Source: Methylotenera sp. (GTDB lineage Bacteria > Pseudomonadota > Gammaproteobacteria > Burkholderiales > Methylophilaceae). Taken from it: a DNA stretch of 64,000 nucleotides. The position numbers and the translations under genes are program-made. Positions 10,377-20,752 of the stretch are shown here, one piece after another. Position 1 is the stretch's first letter; every line of letters starts with the position of its first letter. The notes beneath the pieces are model-generated. The model was not told the origin of the DNA. It saw only the letters and a list, made by a program, of their open reading frames with translations, and made no database searches. The stretch spans positions 1 through 64,000 of the forward strand of contig PERG01000010.1 of NCBI GenBank assembly GCA_002928535.1, in the 5' to 3' direction.

Positions 10377-10877
10377 TTGGCAGATCAAAAGAATTACATT
10401 ACGCCGGAAGGCCATGCCAAGCTGGAAGCGGAGTTCACACAGCTGCTAAAAGTAGAGCGTCCAGAAGTCGTGCGCGTGGTGTCATGGGCCGCCGGCAATG
10501 GCGACCGTAGCGAGAATGGCGACTATATTTATGGCAAAAAGCGCTTACGGCAGATCGATGGTCGCCTGCGCTTCCTCATGCAGCGCATGGATGCTGCCGT
10601 CATTGTCGATCCCGCAGCTCAGCAAGGCCTTGAAAAGGTGTTCTTTGGCGCTTGGGTGACCCTGTTTTCCCTGAAGCACGATACTGAACACCGTTACCGC
10701 ATCGTCGGCCAAGATGAACTGGAACCGTCTTTGGGCTACATTAGTTGGGTCTCGCCGCTGGCGCGCGCTATGCTCGGCAAGCAAATCGGCGATACCATTC
10801 ATGTCACCACACCGGCTGGCGATGAGGCCTACGAAATCATAGACGTGCAATATCAACCACCTGCTGATGGCAAATAA
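10377..10877 (+). CDS. greB: transcription elongation factor GreB
   Basis: GreB rescues backtracked RNA polymerase by stimulating cleavage of the 3' RNA end through the secondary channel. The 166-aa protein has the N-terminal coiled coil with acidic tip NGDRSENGDYIYGKKRLRQ (residues about 41-59), whose acidic pair coordinates the catalytic metal, and a C-terminal FKBP-like domain. The longer basic coiled coil ending GKKRLRQID favours GreB over GreA. Start is TTG at 10377, immediately after the upstream TAA (10374-10376), which implies translational coupling. It overlaps earP by 11 nt. Confidence 0.93.
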   Translation: MADQKNYITPEGHAKLEAEFTQLLKVERPEVVRVVSWAAGNGDRSENGDYIYGKKRLRQIDGRLRFLMQRMDAAVIVDPAAQQGLEKVFFGAWVTLFSLKHDTEHRYRIVGQDELEPSLGYISWVSPLARAMLGKQIGDTIHVTTPAGDEAYEIIDVQYQPPADGK

Positions 10878-12015
10878 ACGCTGGGACATCTTCTGCAAAA
10901 TCGTCGATAACTATGGTGATATTGGCGTGTGCTGGCGCCTAAGCCGGCAGCTTGCTATAGAGCATGGCTTGAATATAAGACTCTTTATTGATGACTTTAA
11001 AGTCGCCAGTAAGCTCATTGCCGGATTAGAGGAAAATACTTTTAACCAAATCATTGAGGGTGTAGAGATTGTGCCTCGGTCATGCGGGAAGACTACTGAG
11101 CCAGCCCCCGTAGTGCTTGAAACTTTCAGCTGTGACTTACCCGCGCCTTATCTACAAAAAATGGTGAGCGTACAATCAACATGGATTAATGTTGAATATC
11201 TATCTGCAGAGCCTTGGGTCAATGACTTCCACGCGAAACCTTCACAGCAGCCAGCACTTAATCTAACTAAATATTACTTCTTTCCAGGATTTACTGACCA
11301 AACCGGCGGCCTGATTCGCGAGCAAAATTTAATCACACAAAGGAATGCTTTTATCGCCGATGAACAAGCTCAACAATGTTTCTGGCAACGCATGGGTATT
11401 GAGCAAACTGCGGAATTAAGTATTTCACTATTTGCTTATCCGGAAGCTAATGTAAAAGATTTCTTAATAGCCTTAATGCAAAGCCATAAAAGTGCGAATG
11501 TATTTGTGCCGTTTGGCAGCATTCTGGAAGCCATTCAACCTTTGTACCCAAAGCATGACTTTTCAAGCGGTAGTAAGTTGAAAGTGGACGGGTTAACGCT
11601 GTATGTGCTGCCGTTCTTGAGTCAGGAAGAGTATGAACGGCTTTTATGGGCATGCGATATTAATTTCGTACGCGGTGAAGATAGCTGGGTACGCGCCATC
11701 TGGGCTGGCAAGCCATTTATCTGGCAACCTTACATTCAAAGCGAAAATACCCATTTGCTTAAGTTGGATGCATTCCTGGATATTTACTCTACAAATACTA
11801 CACCTGCACTTAAAACGTGCCTGCGAAATGCCCACTTGGCCTGGTCTAATGCCGCAGATGATGCATCTCCTCTCGAAAGCTGGCAAGCCTTTTTTGCTGC
11901 ACTGCCAAGCCTGCAACAATACGCACAAACCCGCTCCCAAGCCTTTGCTGCACAAACTGATTTAGCCACTAAGCTGGTGATTTTTAGTGAAAAAATCGAG
12001 CAAAATCAGGTATAA
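10867..12015 (+). CDS. earP: EF-P arginine rhamnosyltransferase EarP
   Basis: EarP is an inverting GT-B glycosyltransferase (GT104) that transfers rhamnose from dTDP-rhamnose to Arg32 of elongation factor P. The protein is 382 aa, normal for the family (formerly DUF2331). The N-terminal motif IVDNYGDIGVCWRLSRQL (12-29) includes Asp14 and Asp18, matching the catalytic aspartates. The C-terminal nucleotide-sugar site reads RGEDSWVRAIWAGKPFIWQ. The start overlaps greB by 11 nt and the target gene efp follows 50 bp downstream, the standard earP-efp pairing. The dTDP-rhamnose synthesis genes (rmlABCD) are not in this window. Confidence 0.95.
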   Translation: MANKRWDIFCKIVDNYGDIGVCWRLSRQLAIEHGLNIRLFIDDFKVASKLIAGLEENTFNQIIEGVEIVPRSCGKTTEPAPVVLETFSCDLPAPYLQKMVSVQSTWINVEYLSAEPWVNDFHAKPSQQPALNLTKYYFFPGFTDQTGGLIREQNLITQRNAFIADEQAQQCFWQRMGIEQTAELSISLFAYPEANVKDFLIALMQSHKSANVFVPFGSILEAIQPLYPKHDFSSGSKLKVDGLTLYVLPFLSQEEYERLLWACDINFVRGEDSWVRAIWAGKPFIWQPYIQSENTHLLKLDAFLDIYSTNTTPALKTCLRNAHLAWSNAADDASPLESWQAFFAALPSLQQYAQTRSQAFAAQTDLATKLVIFSEKIEQNQV

Positions 12016-12016
12016 T
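12011..12016 (+). promoter_or_regulatory. candidate -10 box for efp
   Basis: A TATAAT hexamer overlaps the earP stop codon, 50 bp upstream of the efp ATG. No convincing -35 is visible (TGAAAA at 17-bp spacing). It suggests efp can be transcribed separately from the greB-earP message. Confidence 0.35.
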
Positions 12017-12065
12017 GCGCGGCTTTAATACTCCAACCTTTTAATCTAGATTCAGCAAGGCACCT

Positions 12066-12626
12066 ATGAAAACAGCACAAGAACTCCGCGTCGGTAATGT
12101 GATTATGATTGGCAATGACCCACTCGTGGTTGTTAAAGCCGAATACAACAAGTCTGGTCGTAACTCAGCCGTTGTAAAAATGAAGTTCAAAAACTTACTG
12201 ACTGAAGCGCCTAGTGAGAACGTATACAACGCTGGCGACAAATTTGATGTCGTAGTGTTAGAGAAAAAAGAAGTGACTTACTCTTACTTCGCTGACCCAA
12301 CTTATGTATTCATGGATGCTGATTACAATCAATACGATGTGGATGCTGATTACCTGGTGGATGCACTGCCTTACCTGGAAGACGGCATGCCGGCCGACAT
12401 CCGCTTTTACAATGAAAAAGCGATCTCAGTGGAATTACCAACCACAGTGGTACGTGAAATCACTTACACCGAACCGGCTGTTAAAGGCGATACATCAGGC
12501 AAAGTGATGAAAACCGCAAAACTGGCATCCGGCTTTGAATTACCAGTGCCTTTGTTCTGCGCCACTGGCGACAAGATTGAGATTGATACACGTACCGGTG
12601 AATATAAAAACCGCGTGATGAAATAA
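12066..12626 (+). CDS. efp: translation elongation factor P, Arg32 type
   Basis: EF-P enters the ribosomal E site and relieves stalling at polyproline. It has 186 aa in three OB-like domains. The modified loop reads [10 protein letters not shown], placing Arg exactly at position 32, the residue rhamnosylated by EarP, rather than the Lys34 used by EpmA-type EF-P. The EarP gene just upstream agrees with this. An AAGG motif before the ATG (AGCAAGGCACCTATG) serves as ribosome binding site. The gene is followed by a strong terminator. Confidence 0.98.
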   Translation: MKTAQELRVGNVIMIGNDPLVVVKAEYNKSGRNSAVVKMKFKNLLTEAPSENVYNAGDKFDVVVLEKKEVTYSYFADPTYVFMDADYNQYDVDADYLVDALPYLEDGMPADIRFYNEKAISVELPTTVVREITYTEPAVKGDTSGKVMKTAKLASGFELPVPLFCATGDKIEIDTRTGEYKNRVMK

Positions 12627-12637
12627 GATAGACAATT

Positions 12638-12690
12638 GATGCTTTGCCGAAGCATCACAAAAAAGGGAGCGAATTTGCTCCCTTTTTTTA
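12638..12690 (+). terminator. rho-independent terminator after efp
   Basis: There are two stem-loops in a row. The first is GATGCTT-loop-AAGCATC (12638-12656). The second is GGGAGC-GAATTT-GCTCCC (12665-12682), flanked by an A-run and followed by TTTTTTT. The second is a textbook intrinsic terminator and separates efp from rpiA. Confidence 0.88.
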
Positions 12691-12760
12691 TGTCAGAATT
12701 TCATTAATCGGGTTAATATAGGTTCATAAGAAATCAAAAAGTAACACTGGAGAATGCATC

Positions 12761-13438
12761 ATGAACGATAAACAATTAGTGGCACTTCAGGCGGCTAAAT
12801 ATGTGCAGGATGGCATGCTGGTAGGTTTGGGCACCGGCTCTACTGCAAATTATTTTATTGATGAGCTGGCCCGACGCCAGCGGGAAGAAGGTCTTAAAGT
12901 CACCACCGTCGCCAGCTCTACCATCAGCGCGCAAAAAGCCCAATCATTACAACTTCCCATCGTTGCCCTGGAACACATCAGCGGCATCGATTTATACGTG
13001 GATGGCGCCGATGAAATCTCACCTGATAAAACGCTGCTCAAAGGCCGCGGCAGCGATCTTGTAAAAGAAAAACTGTTAGCCAAAGCCGCGCAGCAGTTCA
13101 TTGCCGTCGCCGATGAAAGCAAACTGGTAGATTATATTGGCCAGAATTTTGTGATTCCCATCGAGGTCATTCCATTCGCTTGGCAGTTAACCAAAAGAAG
13201 TTTGGAGGCACTAGGCGGCACTGGTGACTTACGCCCTAATGCAGCTAAGGACGGTTACTGGATCACCTCACACGGCAATTATGTATTGGATATGAAGTTC
13301 GACCCAAGCCTAGACGCCAAAAGCCTGAACGATTTATTAAGCAATACGCCCGGTGTGGTAGAACACGGCATCTTTTACAGTTTGGTTGACGCTGTGTTTA
13401 TTGCCGCCAATGGCGATGTCGACGAGCGCTGGGCTTAA
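12761..13438 (+). CDS. rpiA: ribose-5-phosphate isomerase A
   Basis: It interconverts ribose 5-phosphate and ribulose 5-phosphate in the pentose phosphate pathway; in methylotrophs it also feeds the ribulose monophosphate cycle. The protein has 225 aa, the normal length. Family motifs are GLGTGSTANYFIDEL (22-36), the phosphate/sugar site YVDGADEIS with the active Asp, and KGRGSDLVKEKLLA. It is a cytoplasmic dimer. It has its own upstream region after the efp terminator. Confidence 0.97.
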   Translation: MNDKQLVALQAAKYVQDGMLVGLGTGSTANYFIDELARRQREEGLKVTTVASSTISAQKAQSLQLPIVALEHISGIDLYVDGADEISPDKTLLKGRGSDLVKEKLLAKAAQQFIAVADESKLVDYIGQNFVIPIEVIPFAWQLTKRSLEALGGTGDLRPNAAKDGYWITSHGNYVLDMKFDPSLDAKSLNDLLSNTPGVVEHGIFYSLVDAVFIAANGDVDERWA

Positions 13439-13467
13439 CTGAGATTCAGAGCAGAAAACACAAACCG

Positions 13468-14889
13468 ATGCGTTTGTTTTTATCTTATGCTTTAGTGCTG
13501 TTGTTGGCAGCCTGTACGCCATCTGATAATGCGAACAAAGTAGTCGCGTCCGAGAATAAAAAAGAAATTGTCTTTGTAACCCATAGCGGACCAAGTACTT
13601 ATTTTGTGAATGGCGACAATCAATTTGCTGGCTTGGAATATGACTTGGCCACCATGTTTGTCAGTGAGTATGCGCCTGGTTACAAAGCCAAGTTTCTGGT
13701 AGTCAACAGCATTAGCGAAGTCATCCCTGCACTCTTAAAAGGCAAGGCCCATATTGCCTCAGCCAACCTGTCAGTAACCGAACTACGCGAGAAATTAGTG
13801 CAATTCTCGAAACCGTACCAGGAAACACAACAGCAACTTATTTATAACAGTGAAGTTGATAAAAAGCCGAAAAGTTTGGTGGAAATTGCGCACAAACGGA
13901 TTGTCGTACCGGCAGGTACCAGCTTTGAAGAAAGACTGAGTCAGTTACAAAAAGAACAACCGACATTGCGCTGGCAGGCGATTAAAAAAACCAACTCTGA
14001 GTCGCTGCTGGAAGAAGTAGCAAGCGGGCTCTTAGACTTTACAATCGCCGATAGTCACATGGTAGCTGTGATGCAGAATTACTACCCCAACCTTGCGGTA
14101 GCCATGCCATTAGGCGAGGCTGAAAAAATTGCCTGGGCTATGCCTAAAAATGCCGATCCGCAACTCGTCATTAAGGCCAATGCTTTCATAGACCGCATTC
14201 AAAAAGATGGCACCCTGCGTAATCTGGTTGACCGCTATTATGGCAACTCCAAACGTCTCAGCCCGATTGATATCACCACGTTCCTAAAACGCGTAAATAC
14301 CTTGCTGCCTCGTTATATTCATCTATTTAAACAGGCCCAAGAAATTACCGGCCTGGATTGGCGGCTATTGGCAGCGGTGAGTTACCGGGAATCGCACTGG
14401 GATACCTTTAGCACCTCCCCTACTAATGTGCGGGGGCTCATGATGCTCACAGAAGATACAGCTGATCTGATGGGGGTGACTGACCGATTGGACCCCAAGC
14501 AAAGCATTCCTGCCGGGGCTAAATACCTACTTAAACTTAAAGACACCATTCCTGAAGACATTCCGGAGCCGGATCGTACATATATGGCCCTGGCTGCTTA
14601 TAACATAGGTTATGCCCATGTGGAAGATGCCAGGGTGTTAGCACAAAAGCTGAAATTGAACCCGGATAGCTGGGCCGATATTAAAAAGACACTGGTGTTA
14701 TTGAATAACCCGCAATATTACGAGAATGCTAAGTATGGCTATGCCAGTGGTGGTGCACCCGTGATATTTGTGGAATCAATTCGTAGCTATCAGCGCATTC
14801 TTGAACGCTATCAACCCAGCCATAACCCGAATAGTTTTGACACTTTCAAAATTGCCCGTACCGATAAAAAGGCAAAAAAATGGGATTAA
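13468..14889 (+). CDS. mltF: MltF-like membrane-bound lytic murein transglycosylase (lipoprotein)
   Basis: This enzyme cleaves peptidoglycan glycan strands to 1,6-anhydro-muropeptides at the outer membrane inner face. The N-terminus is a lipoprotein signal with lipobox LLLAAC (Cys near residue 16). Residues about 30-260 form a bacterial solute-binding protein family 3 module, and about 280-440 an SLT domain with catalytic Glu in VSYRESHW and the AAYNIGYAH motif. This two-module order is diagnostic of MltF (473 aa, usual about 480-520). In MltF the SBP-like domain gates activity on binding muropeptides. The ATG lies 29 bp downstream of rpiA, so read-through is possible. Confidence 0.92.
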   Translation: MRLFLSYALVLLLAACTPSDNANKVVASENKKEIVFVTHSGPSTYFVNGDNQFAGLEYDLATMFVSEYAPGYKAKFLVVNSISEVIPALLKGKAHIASANLSVTELREKLVQFSKPYQETQQQLIYNSEVDKKPKSLVEIAHKRIVVPAGTSFEERLSQLQKEQPTLRWQAIKKTNSESLLEEVASGLLDFTIADSHMVAVMQNYYPNLAVAMPLGEAEKIAWAMPKNADPQLVIKANAFIDRIQKDGTLRNLVDRYYGNSKRLSPIDITTFLKRVNTLLPRYIHLFKQAQEITGLDWRLLAAVSYRESHWDTFSTSPTNVRGLMMLTEDTADLMGVTDRLDPKQSIPAGAKYLLKLKDTIPEDIPEPDRTYMALAAYNIGYAHVEDARVLAQKLKLNPDSWADIKKTLVLLNNPQYYENAKYGYASGGAPVIFVESIRSYQRILERYQPSHNPNSFDTFKIARTDKKAKKWD

Positions 14890-14924
14890 TGGCTGGTATT
14901 AAACAAATTAAGTAACGCGCTGGC

Positions 14925-16202
<1,278 letters not shown>

Positions 16203-17540
16203 TTATTCTTTCGCTTTATTCTCTGGTTTTTTGCTTTTTAATGCCGCCTGATCCAACTCTTTGAGGCGTTTTAATTTTTCGCTAATTTTACCTTCTAAGC
16301 CGCGCGGTGTGGGCATATAAAATTGCTGTGCTGGCATATCATCCGGAAAATATTGCTCACCTGCAGCATAAGCGTCTTCTTCATTATGCGCATAACGATA
16401 GTCTTTACCGTAGTTTAAGGATTTCATAAGCTTAGTAGGCGCATTGCGTAAATGCAAAGGTACAGGCCGCGATTTATCATTATTGACAAATGATTTACCA
16501 AGATTGTAAGCATTGTAAGAAGCATTACTTTTAGGGGCGACGGCCAAGTAAAGCACAGCATTGGAAAGCGCCAGCTCCCCTTCCGGCGAGCCTAGGCGCT
16601 CATAAATCTGGCAGGCTTCCAGTGCCATGGTTTGTGCACGTGGATCAGCTAGGCCTATATCTTCAATCGCCATGCGGACAATACGGCGGCCCATATACAG
16701 CGGGTCTGCACCGCCATCTAACATGCGTAGAAACCAATATAAAGCTGCGTCCGGATTGGAGCCACGAACCGATTTATGCAATGCTGAAATCTGGTCATAA
16801 AAAGCTTCGCCACCTTTATCGAAGCGACGCATCTTACTGGACATGGTGGTCTGTAAAAAAGCGTCATCAATATGGGTGACTTTGGCATTTTGTGCAGCAT
16901 TAAATAGGCTTTCTGCAAAATTCAGTAGACGTCTTGCATCGCCATCCGCATAGGCCAGCACTTGCTCACGAACTTCATCGGTAAGCGTTACATGACTCGC
17001 TACCAAGGCATGAGCGCGATCCAACAGCAAATTCAACTCGGACTCTGATAATGCATTCAGCACAAATACCTGTGCACGGCTTAACAAAGCACTATTCACT
17101 TCAAAAGAAGGATTTTCCGTTGTTGCGCCAATAAAAGTAATCAGGCCGCTTTCCACAAATGGCAAAAAAGCATCCTGCTGGCCTTTGTTGAAACGATGCA
17201 CTTCATCAACAAACAAGATGGTTTTACGGCCATGCTGCTGTAAAGTCAGCTCTGCGCGCTCGACTGCTTCTCGAATATCTTTGATGCCAGACAATACTGC
17301 AGAAATTGGAATGAATTCCGCATCTGCAGTATTCGCGATCAGGCGCGCCAAAGTGGTTTTCCCAACACCCGGCGGGCCCCATAGAATCATGGAAGGTAAT
17401 TTCCCGGATTGAAAGGCCAACCTTAACGGTTTATTTTCGCCTAATAAATGTGACTGCCCTACAACCTCATCTAAAGTCTTGGGACGCAGTCTTTCCGCAA
17501 GCGGGGCTTCGGGCATTTGCGTTTCAAATAAGCTATTCAA
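16203..17540 (-). CDS. rarA: replication-associated recombination protein RarA (MgsA)
   Basis: RarA is an AAA+ ATPase of the clamp-loader clade that acts at stalled replication forks and interacts with SSB. It has 445 aa. Walker A is GPPGVGKTTLA (about 55-65), Walker B LFVDEVHRFNK, sensor 1 GATTENPSFEVNSALLSRA, and the C-terminal MgsA tetramerisation domain ends near YMPTPRGLEGKI. It follows the GT41 gene by a 5-bp gap on the same strand. In E. coli and many relatives lolA precedes it; here four extra genes lie between lolA and rarA. Confidence 0.97.
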   Translation of the reverse strand: MNSLFETQMPEAPLAERLRPKTLDEVVGQSHLLGENKPLRLAFQSGKLPSMILWGPPGVGKTTLARLIANTADAEFIPISAVLSGIKDIREAVERAELTLQQHGRKTILFVDEVHRFNKGQQDAFLPFVESGLITFIGATTENPSFEVNSALLSRAQVFVLNALSESELNLLLDRAHALVASHVTLTDEVREQVLAYADGDARRLLNFAESLFNAAQNAKVTHIDDAFLQTTMSSKMRRFDKGGEAFYDQISALHKSVRGSNPDAALYWFLRMLDGGADPLYMGRRIVRMAIEDIGLADPRAQTMALEACQIYERLGSPEGELALSNAVLYLAVAPKSNASYNAYNLGKSFVNNDKSRPVPLHLRNAPTKLMKSLNYGKDYRYAHNEEDAYAAGEQYFPDDMPAQQFYMPTPRGLEGKISEKLKRLKELDQAALKSKKPENKAKE

Positions 17541-17545
17541 AATAT

Positions 17546-19771
17546 CTATATCGCTTCTACGACTTTATCGGTTTCAATTACCTGCATATTAACAGGTGGT
17601 AAACCATCACAATAGCGCTGCCACATCATTTTATAAGCACGCTCTAAGTTGCGAGTGGTACGTGCTGTATCAAACAATGGCGCCGTATAGCGTTTAGCTT
17701 TAAGCTTTTCACGCATGGCCTGCCTTGCTTCAGTATTTGTTGCATAATAAATTGACAAGTCCTCATACTCATCAAAAGTATTCGTAATGAGTTCAGGCAT
17801 CTCAAGTGCATTAAGCAATGACGCAGCTAAGCGCGAAGAAATTACCTCACCCGCGCATGTAATTACAGGTAAGCCCTGCCATAGTGCGTCCGCAGCCGTA
17901 GTATGTGCATTATGCCAATACGTATCTAAGAACAAGTCAGCCAATTGGTAACGGGCCAAATGCTCCTCATGTGCCACAAATGGTGCAAAGATTAAACGTT
18001 CTGGATCAATTTGTTGCTCCTGCGCGGCTTCTTTTAATCTAGCTTCAACTTCATTAGGTCCAGAAATCAACCACAGGACACTATTGGGTACAGCTTTTAA
18101 TATGCGCATCCAACAGCTGAAAATTTGTGGCTCAATTTTATAGTTAGTATTGAAACAGCAAAAAACAACGGCTTTTTCTGGCAACTGATAGTCTTTTCTA
18201 GACATGGTGATAGGTAAGTTATTGGTCTGATTATCGTATGGATTATAGGCGTGTGGCATAAACACCAAATGCTCAGCCCAATGCTGGGGTTGATGTGCAA
18301 TAACGGAGTCCACAATCGCATAGTCAATATATTCAGCGCCAGATGTACCTGGAAAGCCTAAATAAGTCACTAGAATAGGTGCCGGACGCATCGCCATTAC
18401 TTTAGGCCGCCCCATTGTGGTGAACCCTGTCATATCCACCAAAATATCGATTTCATCTTTATAAATGCACTGAGCTAATTGTGAGTCGCTTAGCTCAGAA
18501 ACATTATTAAACACATCACAGCCAGTTGCTATACTTTCACGGATGTCGTCTTTTACATCCGAATTAAATAACGAGTATCCATAAACTACAAAAGCATCTT
18601 TATCATGCAGCCCATAAATCTGCCGTGACAAAAGGCCTACAGGATGAATCCTGAAGTCAGCCGATAAATATCCGATTTTTATTTTTTTTTGATTATCAGG
18701 CTTAAAATTAAAAGGCGGCACACCTTCTAACCACGCAATTTCCTGTACCCAATCTGCCATATTTTGGCTTAACTTAAGTCTAACCTCACCATCAAGTGCT
18801 AGGGATATCACTTGAAAACCAAACTCAAGATTATTTACTACTTGATCAATAGAGTCTGGCTTTAACACTGCTTTTTGCCATTCTGCAATATAGTCATTTC
18901 TGTATTTCCAAAAACATTTGGTCTGCGCTTGATACATCGCATCAAGATACAGTGTTCTTGGGCTTAAACTTACTTCTACATTCGGATCTAAATTTGCAAT
19001 TGATGGCAATATATTTTCAATGACTTTTGGATCAAGGATTTGCGCTTCTGCCAAACAGTGATGGGCGGCATCAAACTGTCTTAAACAACTTAATATTAGG
19101 CCTTTTTTAAAAAGTAAATTGGCATGCCTAGGTTGCTTAGCTAGAGCAGTTTCGCAATAGGTTAATGCCTCTTCATAGTGAAATGAACCTAGTAAAGCAT
19201 CTGCGAGATTAAATACGAGTCCGATATGTTCAGGGTGTCTGTGATGTGCAGCACGACAATGTTCTAAACCTTCTGTTTTTTTACCAAGACTCGCTAATAA
19301 CGCGCCACGATTAAGCAATGCTGTTATATTTTTAGGGTTAAATTTCAACGCAATATCATAATAAGTCAGCGCTTCTTCAGGTTTTTTAAGTTTCTCTAAA
19401 ATTGCCCCCATATTGGCATTAACAATTGCATCTTGTGGTGCGATTTCCCAAGCTTTCAAAAGTTGATTGTACGCATCTTCAGGGCGGTTTAATTGATCTA
19501 AACATGACGCTATTGCCTGCATCACATGAATATTTTGTGGATTTAACTCTAGAACTTGATTAAATAATTCTAGAGCGTTTTGTACTTTACCCTGAAACTG
19601 CAAAGCAACACCCAGGTAAAAGTTCGGCTCGAATAGATTTGTATTAGTCACAGAGATGAGCCAAGCACAAAGTTTCTCTGCTTCTGCGTACTGGGCAGTT
19701 TGTAAAAATTGCAGTATTCTTGAGATGGTTTCGCTAGAATTGATTTCTGTTGTATTTTTTTGATTCATCAC
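17546..19771 (-). CDS. TPR-containing GT41-type glycosyltransferase (OGT/SPINDLY-like)
   Basis: The protein has 741 aa. Residues about 10-270 are TPR repeats of roughly 34 residues (for example ALEYFNQVLELNP-like units). After a linker, residues about 360-720 form the GT-B catalytic domain of family GT41. The N-half motif is IGYLSADFRIHPVG with the conserved His, then VDMTGFTTMGRP and YLGFPGTSG; the C-half has LDTYWHNAHTTAADALWQG. Members are cytoplasmic and transfer GlcNAc, glucose or fucose to Ser/Thr or Asn of proteins; HMW1C-type members glycosylate surface adhesins before export. It lies 5 bp upstream of rarA but is not part of the usual ftsK-serS block. The neighbouring secreted FecR protein is a candidate substrate; this is inference. 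Confidence 0.88.
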   Translation of the reverse strand: MMNQKNTTEINSSETISRILQFLQTAQYAEAEKLCAWLISVTNTNLFEPNFYLGVALQFQGKVQNALELFNQVLELNPQNIHVMQAIASCLDQLNRPEDAYNQLLKAWEIAPQDAIVNANMGAILEKLKKPEEALTYYDIALKFNPKNITALLNRGALLASLGKKTEGLEHCRAAHHRHPEHIGLVFNLADALLGSFHYEEALTYCETALAKQPRHANLLFKKGLILSCLRQFDAAHHCLAEAQILDPKVIENILPSIANLDPNVEVSLSPRTLYLDAMYQAQTKCFWKYRNDYIAEWQKAVLKPDSIDQVVNNLEFGFQVISLALDGEVRLKLSQNMADWVQEIAWLEGVPPFNFKPDNQKKIKIGYLSADFRIHPVGLLSRQIYGLHDKDAFVVYGYSLFNSDVKDDIRESIATGCDVFNNVSELSDSQLAQCIYKDEIDILVDMTGFTTMGRPKVMAMRPAPILVTYLGFPGTSGAEYIDYAIVDSVIAHQPQHWAEHLVFMPHAYNPYDNQTNNLPITMSRKDYQLPEKAVVFCCFNTNYKIEPQIFSCWMRILKAVPNSVLWLISGPNEVEARLKEAAQEQQIDPERLIFAPFVAHEEHLARYQLADLFLDTYWHNAHTTAADALWQGLPVITCAGEVISSRLAASLLNALEMPELITNTFDEYEDLSIYYATNTEARQAMREKLKAKRYTAPLFDTARTTRNLERAYKMMWQRYCDGLPPVNMQVIETDKVVEAI

Positions 19772-19801
19772 AGGTTAAGTTTTGGATGAGGGTCATTATC
19801 A

Positions 19802-20752
19802 GTGTTAAAAGAAGTCCACATTATTGCACCATTCATACTCGCTAATGGTGGTGACTGGCATGCGATTGACTTATATCTTCAGTATAGCAAAACCCATCAA
19901 GTAACACTTTGGTCGCATCAGCCAGCGCATCCTGACTTAAAATCTAAGTACCCTATTCAAGAAATCAAGCCGTACAGTGGTCAAGTCCCGAACTCTGGTA
20001 CTCTGCTCGTATCTGGCGCACGTACTGAAATTGGTCACTGGTATAACCATGTCAATTTCGATAAAATAATACTCATACATAATCTGCTATCACCCAGCGC
20101 ATTATATAAAGCACTGCATCGCTTAACGATACAAGGTAGAAGAAAAGTCGAAGTGATATATGTATCAGACTTAACTAAAAGATTTGCAGGATTGACTGGT
20201 GAAGTCGTGCATCACATTCCACCTATTGAACGCTTTGAACCAAAAATTAAAACTTCGCCTAATCACACCACACCATTTACTATTGGCCGCATCAGCAGTG
20301 ACTCTTTAGCAAAACATCATCATAGTGATATCCAGATTTATCGCACCTTACTTGATTTAGGCATGCAGGTGCGCATTATTGGAGGAACCTGTTTATCGCC
20401 GTGGTTAAATAGCCACAGTAATTTAAGCCTATTACCTGCAGTTCCACAAAGTGAAGTTGCGGAGGCTTACAGCACATTAGATTGCTTTTATTACAGAGTA
20501 CCTAGCGTAATTAAAGAAGCATATGGACTAGCGGTGATTGAAGCAATGTTATCGGGCTTACCTGTAGTGTGTCATCGAGAAGGAGGTTATGCTGAAGTCA
20601 TACAGCAAGGGGTAAATGGATTCTTATTTGATCGTGAAGATGAAGCGATTGAAATAATTAATCATCTAAAAAACAATGCCAATCTGCGCAAAGAGATTGG
20701 CATGAATGCACGTCAAGTTATTAATAAATATTTGGTTAATTTAAAGATATAA
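19802..20752 (+). CDS. GT4-like glycosyltransferase
   Basis: A GT-B glycosyltransferase of 316 aa with a Rossmann-like start (EVHIIAPFILANGGDWHAID) and a C-terminal donor site EAYGLAVIEAMLSGLPVVCH, carrying the spaced Glu pair and GG-AEVI loop typical of family GT4. The acceptor is unknown. Start is GTG at 19802, only 30 bp from the divergent GT41 start, leaving almost no room for two separate promoters. Its stop abuts the FecR gene stop from the other strand with no gap. It may work with the GT41 enzyme in elongating a protein-linked glycan; that is inferred from adjacency only. Confidence 0.82.
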   Translation: MLKEVHIIAPFILANGGDWHAIDLYLQYSKTHQVTLWSHQPAHPDLKSKYPIQEIKPYSGQVPNSGTLLVSGARTEIGHWYNHVNFDKIILIHNLLSPSALYKALHRLTIQGRRKVEVIYVSDLTKRFAGLTGEVVHHIPPIERFEPKIKTSPNHTTPFTIGRISSDSLAKHHHSDIQIYRTLLDLGMQVRIIGGTCLSPWLNSHSNLSLLPAVPQSEVAEAYSTLDCFYYRVPSVIKEAYGLAVIEAMLSGLPVVCHREGGYAEVIQQGVNGFLFDREDEAIEIINHLKNNANLRKEIGMNARQVINKYLVNLKI

